NCBI GenBank assembly: GCA_024036415.1
Contig: JAMWET010001101.1
Coordinates: 272,501-336,500 of the forward strand
Direction of reading: 5' to 3'
From: Prochilodus magdalenae
Taxonomy: Eukaryota; Chordata; Actinopteri; Characiformes; Prochilodontidae
DNA: 64,000 nucleotides
Part shown: positions 38,301-49,100 of the stretch, piece after piece
Layout of the letters: each line of letters opens with the position of its first letter
How positions within the stretch are numbered: the stretch's first letter is position 1
The notes under the pieces: generated by a model
Databases searched by the model: none
Told to the model about the DNA's origin: nothing
What the model saw: only the letters and a program-made list of their open reading frames with translations
Program-made: the position numbers and the translations under genes

Positions 38301-39960
38301 GGCTTTACAGCTGGGTTTTTTGCCAAGGAGAAAAACATATTCCTTCCTACCAGTCAGTAAGGACAATTAATTAGATGGTCAGATTTTCCTGCCTGGCCTG
38401 TAAAGACTGCCATGTCTTACAGTAACTTCTTTATAGCTTTCACATTTACTGAATAGAGTTTTATAATATAATATAACTTGTTCAAAATGAAATAATAACA
38501 AAAAGTAAAATGCTAAAATTGTACATTTTGACCAGATAGTAGAATGATAAAAATGGCTCTTAAATGAGCTAAAGTCAAAAAGTCTAATAATGGGTAAAAT
38601 GGCCTACAGCTTATACATCCTTTAAAAACAGGAAACACTCTCAACTATCAGTGTACTGACAAGCCTCTGTAATATGAAATCTATAACTAGCATCTCTTCC
38701 ACCACACATCGATAACCCTTGTCTTCCCTGTTAGGTTAAGAAAGACAGAAAAGGTGGAGTGGATGAACCATGTGCTAAAAATTGTCCAGGTGTCTAACGA
38801 TATTATTTGTAGATATGACCTCATCACTAAGCTGTCTGTATATTTTAGCACACACATTTATAAGAAATTTCTACTTTACTCAGCAGACTTGAGGAGAAAA
38901 ACTCAAGAATAAACATAACTGTTTGGAGACAGTATGTATGGAGATTCAGGTGAAATGTAGATGAGCAGCTGTCCAGGCTGGTAACCACACGGGAAACTAA
39001 GTTATATAGCTTCTTTTGCAGTTTTGTTTTAATAATAGTCTAAAGATTAGCATAACAAGACTTACGTTTTCGATTATGAATGTCCAGTCTTTGTCTTCAA
39101 ATTCATCAGCATTTGGATCCTACAGAAGAGTTTATAACAGTATTAGTAGCTGAATCGCATCATTGACATTGTTTATAATGTAGTTAACTTACATGACGGA
39201 TCTCATTTTATCAGCCTTTTCAAGATCAAGTACACATCAAATATTAAGTCATTTTGAGAACGAGAACTGAAAGACCAGAGCACCCATCGTAACAGCTTCA
39301 AATAAAACCAGTGATACATTAAATAATAGTACCATAAAATTGAGGCTAATGCATGAACACAGTTTTATACGGTTTTGCAAGATGCACACAAACTACCAAA
39401 TATTCGAAATCTAGAAACCAAGTTTCTTATCTAGTAGTCTTTCATGGTGTTATGTAAGTCAGCACCTTGAAGAGTGTGACAGCAATCTCCACATTCTCCG
39501 GCACCTGCCACACCACCGTCCCTCTGTATGGGTTCTTAATTCCCGGCTGCCAGCCATGAAGCTGAAAATACAATTATTACAGTTATTGATTATATATTAC
39601 TTGGTTAATACCACATATGAACGTGTCTATTCTAGAAATAACTTCAATGTATGGCTTTCTGTATGTCTTATGTCATGTCGGACACCTCACTTAACAAAAA
39701 AATGATATATCAAAGGATATGTCAGAACAAAACCTTCCAAAAATCTCCATATGGTAACTTCATAGGAGTGGCACATAATGCAAAAGGTAATGGAAAAAGT
39801 CTTGATCTGGTCTAATTTATGGAAACAAATCAAAATATCACAAGACTCTTCTAAACAAAAGTAAGTATGGTTATAATTGTATTTTTACTACTACAGTAAT
39901 TGTGTCAATTAAAGATGTCATTAAAGATTTTACATCAACTATATATATATGTGTACACAG

Positions 39961-39997
<37 letters not shown>

Positions 39998-40016
39998 ACA
40001 CAGTATATATACACAC

Positions 40017-40104
<88 letters not shown>

Positions 40105-43100
40105 GGTGCCAGTTTGCACACTTAGGTGACACAATATATATATATATATGTCAAATCTTTAATAAAGAAAAAAAAATATTGTTTAGTGCATTTATGCCAT
40201 CTTCACAATATACTATTTCTGTAACTACAAACTATCTAAACCCAAAATATATCTGTCCTCCAGAAACGATGTGTGGCGGCAGGTTAGCAGTTTAGTACAA
40301 AATGCAGTGGTGCTGCTGCATCAGAGCTATACGTCTGCACTAAATGTGGTAACACAGAAAGGCTAACAAGCCTGCTCACAAAAAACTAAACAGAAATTAA
40401 ATCATACAGTAGTTTAGCTCACAGCTGCAAAGTGTGAACTGAAATAGCAATGAACTAGAATCCACATCCTCCCCTGACCTTAGTGCAGATGCGTCTGCTT
40501 CTTCTCGTCCAAACCACTCTCAGTTTATCTGGCTGCCTGCAGACAGAGAGGTGTAAGATTAACATCTGCCCTCATACACTACTACATACTGCTTCACTCA
40601 AAGTAACTGTAACAGTAATTACATACACAATGTAGACTTACTACTACATACTACAAAATACACACGCATCTTTGTATTTTTGGAACAACAAGAATCTAGT
40701 AAATCACAAGTAATGTATTGCTATTGCATATGGGTCATTTTTTACATTGTTGATTGTACATGAACTGATTGAACTTGATTGTAACTTAATTCCTGAGGTG
40801 ACAGAATGTTCTTCATCTTGTCTGTCTGTCATATTGGACACATCTAAAATAAATAAAATAGAGGAGCAGCACACTGAAATCTACATCTATCTGAAACCCG
40901 TTACGTTTTCTATTATTTTAAACACTGGTTCCAGGAAGCGTCACTACAGATGCAGGTCATCATGTATCTTCAATCGATGTCAGTACCACTTTATTAATAA
41001 TTTGCTTCAGAGACACGTTTAGGAACATCAGCTGCAGCTGTAAATACAAACCAACTTCAAAGCTGTTTTACACTATAATTTCAGTACAGCTGAAATACCT
41101 GACTGAATGCTGTCTGTGCCAGTGCGGAGGAAGTTTAGTCATTTAGTCAGGTGACAGGTGAGAAGTGATATCATTATGAGTGCACATTCCCATTATTAGT
41201 TTACTTATCTGACCCACTTCTAGCACAGCCTTAGTCTAGGAAAATCCCATTCACTTCCCACACTGACATGGCGTATATAACCCCTCACAGCAGTGCCAAT
41301 CTACAATCTGGCTTTGCATTTCACATCCTAATAAACATGCAGCGAGGAAAAAAAAGCTGATCCTGGAAGAGCACTCTTATTCGGATAGGCCTCACACGTG
41401 GAATACAAGCCAGTATTACAAGACAATGCAAGGACATGTTTTTAAACGAGTGTGCTTGGTATCAAGTTCTGTCATGCTGCACTGATGACATGTAATAAAA
41501 CTGCTTTTAAAGACAGCAGATACTGTATCAGTGTAGGTATCAGGATGATGCAAAATATAAAGGTAGGTAGGCAGTCTGTCTCTCTTTCCTCTAGATAGAT
41601 GTGTTTTGTTTATTGTTTTGCCCTTGTTGGCTCAAATCCCACTGTCGGTTAAAACACACAAACAATACAGGAGTCTCCCCTTGCTTTCCTTTTGTGGGCT
41701 GACCTGAGACTTGACCCGAGGGCATATGAGTGCTATACATTAATATGAGATATGATATTTTAACTGAATTTCTGACTTGATGTATCTGTATATGTGTGTT
41801 TATGACAAGCTGCTAGTTGCTAGGAAGCATTACAGCCAGAAGCAGGAGGAGAGGAATGGCACGTATTAGCTAAGACTTGCTCGGCGTTTGCCTCTCTGAG
41901 GAGGGTGTGGTCCTCTTTTACTCAGTCAAACTGGATGAAAAGGTAAATACACTGACGCCTTTAACCCACTCTCTTATCGCGATTGTGACTCATTCACTGA
42001 ATCCCAACACGTCACAACCAAGACAATTATATAATTAATAAATATAAGTCTATAACATTTTCTTATAATATTTAATGTGAGGTTTTACATTATGAAACCG
42101 AAACCTTGAGATATTTGGAAACCATGCTCTCAGAATATAAACATGATGTCTATATGTAACATGATACAACAGTTAACACAAGAGTTAATGTACCAATCAT
42201 TTTTAAAAACTACTAGCCTACAGCAAGAAATACACAGCCATTTTTATACATACCTGCATAAAATACAGAAAAATATCACTTACAGTTAAAAATAAATAAG
42301 ATTGGACTATGTGTATTTCCACATCGCTTTGCTGAATAGCTAGCTGTTTGTTGTTCTTAATTCAATGTTGGAACATGTATTGCTGCTGTTGTTTGCCTGC
42401 TTTACCGTTTTGCACCAGAAGCAATTCAGTGAGAGTGAACACTCTGGCTTTATCTGAATATTTGAGTGAACATGAAAACAGCATACTTTCTTATATCAGA
42501 TTAATTCCCCCATATATGATAAGAGCTGGATTTGAACTCAGAAATCAGATTACTAGTGCATGTGTGCATTCTGCGCATGTGTGAAAACACACGGCAGTAG
42601 AGGAAATAAGCAAGTGGAATTGAACAAAGCAACTGCGAAATGGCAACCAAACCCTTCTGGAGCTCCCTGCTGGATTTATATATAAATAATTTTCCAAATG
42701 ATGTGTCTTCATGTTTTCAGATAAAGTGACTTGATATTCTACTAAAACGTTATGTAAGGTTTACATCACGTCTTCTTTTGCCCAAAAATCCGATTACTGC
42801 TTGACTCATGTAGACCTGGAGTTTCCCATGCAATTGATGCACTTGATCGGATTACTTCTAAAATCTGACTTTCTGCAGTTGTTGGATGTATGTAAACACA
42901 CTCGGTGATATTTCAGGGATCTAAATATATATTGTCTTCTTTCTAGTATCCCATTTGAAGTCAAAGTCAAAGTGAACTTTGTCATTCAGACCAGGAGTGC
43001 ATAGCTGAATGAGATTGAGTTTCTCCAAACTCTGATGTGCAAATATAAACATAGTGCAAACACACGAGACATACTAGTAACATAACAGTGCAGACGAGAC

Positions 43101-46100
43101 ATAAGTATAAATATAGAAGGGAGGTGGAGAAACAAATAGGAAATTATACATTACACTTTCAGAAATATTGCAAAAAAGAATATTGCTATGTTTCCAAGTG
43201 ATAATATTATTGCACCATGTAACATATGACGTAAACAAAACACTGTAGCTGTAAATTTAACACTGGAAAGTGATAAAGTGCTTAAAGCAATCTTTTGTAT
43301 TTCTGTAATGGTATTACTAGATACTCAACTAAACCTTAAGTGCAGTACATCCACAGTTTGGTGCATGCTTCCCAATATGGACCTAACATAACATTAATCA
43401 GTCATTACAACCCTGGAAAAATGCTGATGAGTCAATCTAGCAGGACGTAGACTACATCCACAGAGTAATTTCCTCTGCATAGATGCAGGATGAATGAACA
43501 GAAGCAGACGACTCTCACAGTGTGTGGTGCAGCAGTTTGCACAGACTAAAGTGACGGTGGAGAGTGAGGGCAGCATTAGCCTTCTGGTCTCACATTGCAG
43601 GTCACTGTGAGGAGCAGCTGTATAAATGCATGAAGAGCCAAGCTGGCAGCTGACAGAATCATGAGGCCAACCGAAATAGCCTGAGAAAATGGCAGCCGTG
43701 TGGATATTAGGAACCTTATTAAGCTCCGTAAACTGTCTGTGAGGCATATGACAGTAATATGTCATTATCAAAAGTAGAACAGGAGAAGTGTATGTTCTTA
43801 AGCCACATGAACTTACATGTATTTATCTTTATTAATAGCTGGGCATGGGGCTAAAATCTTGTGTCCAGTGCAACAGGAAAATTATGATCAGTTAACAAGA
43901 AACAACAATCTAAACTGCCTGTTTACTTGCTACTAAAGTTAAAGTATATGATTATAATAGCTACCTATGAGCTATTTAATAATTTAATAAATAAAAAAAT
44001 GGAAAATACAGAATTATGCAGTTTTCATACTACAGCAACAACATGTCAAGTAAATTCTGACATGAGGAGCATCTTGGCATGATCGATATAGCTGAGTCAC
44101 AGTGGGTTCTTTGCGGTTACTTCGGGGCCAGCTTAGCATGAATGAACGTCATGGGATATCATGTTCAACAGTCTCGTCTATCATTCTAGGTAAAGTGTCT
44201 AGTTCACACCAAGCTGAGAAACTCAGTGTTCTTTAATCAGTCAGTCCGGACTGTCAACATTCTGCACATTCTCCTGAGCTCTGTGGCCTAAACTAGCATC
44301 ATACACAGAGTATGCGTGCATGTACTTGTATTTGTTGGGGTTGTCTTCTTTGAGATGACTAAGTCAACTAAACTGTTAAAGAATTCATGATTGACTAACT
44401 GATAACTAACAATTAAGGGTGCAGTTACTGGGGTGGTAAATTATAGTTCAGCTATATTACTATAAACTACTGAGTCTCAATGGGAGTGTAAGCACTGTTC
44501 TATTTTGCTGACTGTGTTGTCTGCATGCATCAATTGTCCAAAGTACTGGGTACCAAAGAGCAATACAGACAATTGGTCAAAATTCCAGGTTGGGTGATGA
44601 AGAAAATTTCTAGAACAGCTCTAGTATTTGCCCTCATTGCTACATTTGACAGGAAGTCATTTGCACCATTTCATGTGTTTCAGTGACCAACTGTGATGAT
44701 CTTTACTTATGAACCAGTGTAATTTGACCAGTATCTTTTTATATGAACTGGCACTGCATGCTGTGAACACCTACACTCACTGCCTAAAATGCATGCCATC
44801 TAATGTGAAAAGACACTTAACAACAACAACAGGGTTTAGTGTAATAACACAGTCCACACTGGAAACTAATAAACAGTCTTCGCTAATTATGGTCTCATGG
44901 ATGCAGGACTGAAGTCCAGTCAGCAATTCAAACAGGCCCTGCATGTTAACTAAGCATGTGAGGAGGAGACAGCTCTGATATGAGCCATCAATTCAGGCAG
45001 AGTATTACCAAAGAGTTGTTCGTTACATCCAGACAGTGTAGCCCTTAGAGAAGGAACTCTTACAGTGCACGCTGTACGATGACTAAACTGAATAGCTTTC
45101 ACTGGTGAAATTAGGTTTCAAGACGGATCACAGGATAACATTTCAAGCTGCTGAAAATATGCGTGTCGTTGCTTTGGACAGCAACAAGTATTCACTGGTT
45201 GAAGATACTGGTTCTGGGGTTAAATGCATGTTTTATTGTCAAATCTGTCAATTTTTACACTTTTCTAAATTCAGTGATAGTTATGTGAACCAAATGTGAA
45301 ATGTGCCATTCTACAGAAACTTTCCAGCTCAGGTTTTTTACAGTGGTGATATGAGTGTAAATCACAAGATTCATTACAATGTAATCCTATATCTATTATT
45401 TTAGCCAATGGTATTTGATACTTATGTGTCAAAATATTCAGATCACTGCAATGCCGTACGAACAGATTAAATTCTGGGGTGTGCAGTCGATAGGAACGGA
45501 TATTTAGTTCAGTTTACCTTCTCTGTTCAGTAGCAGTTATTTAGCCTTTTGTTGTGAGGACTCTTATTTTGATGGGCAGGCTGCATGTCGAGGTAAACAG
45601 AGAAACATGCCCTTTTTGACCAAATTTATTTACTTATTTTAGTTTTACAGTCTTGTCTGAGTTGTTTGCAGGAACCCATCTCAGTAAAATATGATGAAAT
45701 TCTACACAGTCCAGCCGCTGGATTCAACGTCATCTTCTCTGGTGAGCTGACAAGTTTGTGGTACTGCCTGAGTATCTTAATTAACATACTTACACACAAA
45801 AATATTTCCACACCCATGATTCGTTACCATCAGGGTAGTGTAAAACTTTGTTTCCTTAGCCGCTACTACTTGGGAAACTAGTATATTGCTTCTGTATTCT
45901 TAGGTGCTTTCATTTGAACACAAGCAAGCAAGTACTGCAACAAGCTTACACTGTCAAAATCCACAAGGAATGTGAATAATGTTGAAACAGGCATGAATAT
46001 AAACATGCATGCATCTGAATTTATGAGTCACATTGAGGACACTGGGTTGACTGATGGATTTACAATCCTAGTTGTCAGTACAGTCATGTCATTTTATTTA

Positions 46101-49100
46101 CTATCCAAAACCACCAGCCAGGCCACACTTCTTCTGTTTTATATATGGAATGTTGGTAAAGGTGAAAGAGTGGTAAATCCAAAACACAGTTTTCTTGGGT
46201 AGTATTTTACTATGCTGTTTTGTCTCCATGCCCCTTTTGGCCATGAAACGGTTTATTTACTTCGGCCAAAGCCACTCCTAAAAATGATCACAAATGACTC
46301 AGGCATCGGTCAACATATCAGTCTAATAAGTCCCTCTGTGAGAGAGCTTTTAGAGGCATTAAATGCTTCACGTTTCTATCACCCCCACGACAATTCTGAC
46401 TCTCACTGACACATCAAACCACTCTTTGTTTACATCTCAATGATGCAATTATGTGGACATTTCCAAAACTCTCCCTTATATAACAATGGGAAAGCAAAAC
46501 ATGTGCAAATAAACAAACATACATACAAACAAATAAACAAATTAATAAACAAACAAATTAATTAATGAATTAACACAGTTTTCCTCTTATTCTAAATATC
46601 TATCTATGACCAGATTTGGCGTGTTAAAACTGACGTATTTAGGTAATGTTGCTAACAAGTGATTGAAGCTTGCACATCATTATTTACCACTGTACAAGCC
46701 GCCTTCCTATATCATCACACATATATTGGCTCAAACTGTGTCAAGGTTTTCAATAATTTGATCTACACTGTTATCCACAACATGGACAAAAGCACAGACA
46801 GAATTCAGGCCTTGTCGTAGCTGCTATGACTGCTTTTGACAAAACCACTTATTTTTGTCTATTTGTATTTGCTTTAAAAACATAGCTTGATTGTGCGGCT
46901 CATGCTCTTTGAGAGACTCCAGATGTGTTGTTGATGCAGCATCTCTGACGAAGCAGCACTTGAGTCAAATCTTGAGGGAGTGCAAATTTAGTTAACTGCT
47001 GTAATAGTATTACAAAAAATGTAATAATCCTACTTATTACATTACGGCAGGACCCTGTGTTCCAGCTGAAGCCTGGCTGTATTGTAATGAGCTAAACAGC
47101 AGCTGCCATCACTAAATGTGGCCTCTGGGAGTATGACACTCATGTTAGCACAGTGATTCAGGTCTCAAGAATACCAAGGCACATACTGCAACCCGAAAAC
47201 AACAAACAAACAAAATGCAGAAAGAGAATGGACATAAGGCTTTCTGTCTTATCAGTGAAGCCGCAGACGCCACATAAACTCCACACCCTCAAAGTCACAG
47301 AGTGAGGGGGCTAAAGGAGTGGGCAGTGGTGTAGGACAAACCAGGAGACTGCTGACCTTTACAAAGTAGAGACTCTGGCATCATCTACAAGCTCGTTTCT
47401 GTCTGGTCACTAACAAGTCTCCATTTGACTCTAATTAGGACAAGTGTGTGTGTGTGTGTGTGTGTGTGCGTGAAGTGGGGAGGGCACAGCATTGTGTCTC
47501 ACACCCCAAACAAAAGGTGAGTGAACAAAGATGTGGTTTGTGTCTATCCTGCCTTAAATACCACAGAGCAGAAAACATGCACATATAACTAAAGGGATTA
47601 AGTGTCATCACAACTCACTATTACAGACCTACTAAATTTCCTACGTTAATGTTAAGATGCCTGCAGATGATCTGGGTTAAACTTGTTAAAGGAGCAAACT
47701 GTAAGGTAATGCAACGCATTCATACTCTAAACAACATCATCAGAAAGTTGTGGTGTCCACCCTTATTGTAAGAAATGCTAAGTCCTCCTCGGTGTTGGTG
47801 CAGCTGTTTACCCACGAGTCTAGAAGAAACGTTCAGTATTTATGTACAGCAAACTTTATCCCTTCACTCCCCAAGAGCGTCTCCAGTGCTGGAGAGCAGC
47901 ACACATGTTAACTCTGGCTTTGCTTCTATTTTTATCACTTCTTTTGTTTGCTGCTGAATGTGGTTTCTTGCCAGGAGTGGGCGGCGGCGGTACCTTTTGA
48001 AGAGCTTCAGGCAGCTTTGTGTTTACTGATCTTTCATTGGCTACATGACCTTAAATGACCCAACCGGGCGTGGAACTTTCTACATGATTGGCAAGAGGTT
48101 AGTGCTTCCTCTTCATCCTCTCACGTTGGACTGATTTGACTGGATGCTACAGTGACTGCCTTTTAGTATCACAAAGTGCTATTGCAGACAGGACAGGCTA
48201 GGGGCTAGCTGGTTAGCATGCTAACCTCAGTAGACATCTCTGCAATATAAGTTATTTCTACACATTCTGTTAACAACTTGGCTTGATTAGGTAGGCACCC
48301 TACTGACCGTCTGCCACTGTTGGTCCACCCTCGGACCACTTCGATAGCTGTCCTACACAAAATCTAACCGGCATTTAACCTCCTTAAACTGATTTGAAAT
48401 CCTTTACTTTTATTTTGGAAAATAAACAAATATAGCAAACGGATTAGAGAGGGGGAAATAAGGCTAGGCCTGATATAAAATGACTTAAGTGAACATGTGG
48501 CTGACAGTAAGAATTATTAACTAAACACATTAATGATACTATTAGTAGTAATGATACTAATCTGAGCAAAACGTTACTGGACCGCCTGCTATTTGAGTTT
48601 CACTGGACTTTAACTTCAGCACAATGTCTTTTTAAGGTTACACCCAAAACCCCATAAGGTATGTGGTGCACATGCTTCAGTTACTCACTCTCATAACTAC
48701 ACAGTGGATTCACAGGAGTTACTGGATCACTTATAACAGAGGAATACGTTATAAGATTAATAACTCAGTAATAAGCCCAGGGTTAAAGGAGTTCACATTT
48801 AGAGTGTGTAACTGAACTGACTCGTTTTACCTCCGCTGCACATTTAACAAGGTCTCTTACCACACAGGCTGCTGCCTAAAAGGAAACTGAAGACAGAGCT
48901 GAGTTGATGTAACACGCTATGACTCCAATGGAAATGACGCTCAAGTCTAAAGTGTGGAAGTGTGTTTCCGTGTGGACGGAGACCTGTGTTGGAGGAGTCC
49001 GAGTCCCTGAACTTGAGCCCAACGTTATATATTCTGCCCATCAGCTCAGAGCAGGACGCCTCATGACAGTGATTAGGGCAACAACAACACAACAACACGG

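Noticed and set aside
39871..40295. Several Tyr-Ile and Thr-His repeat open frames
   Set aside because: Translations of the TA/TG microsatellite in all frames; not genes.
43394..43771. 125-residue minus-strand open frame in intron 1
   Set aside because: No start context, domain, splice support or compositional signal of coding; probably chance.
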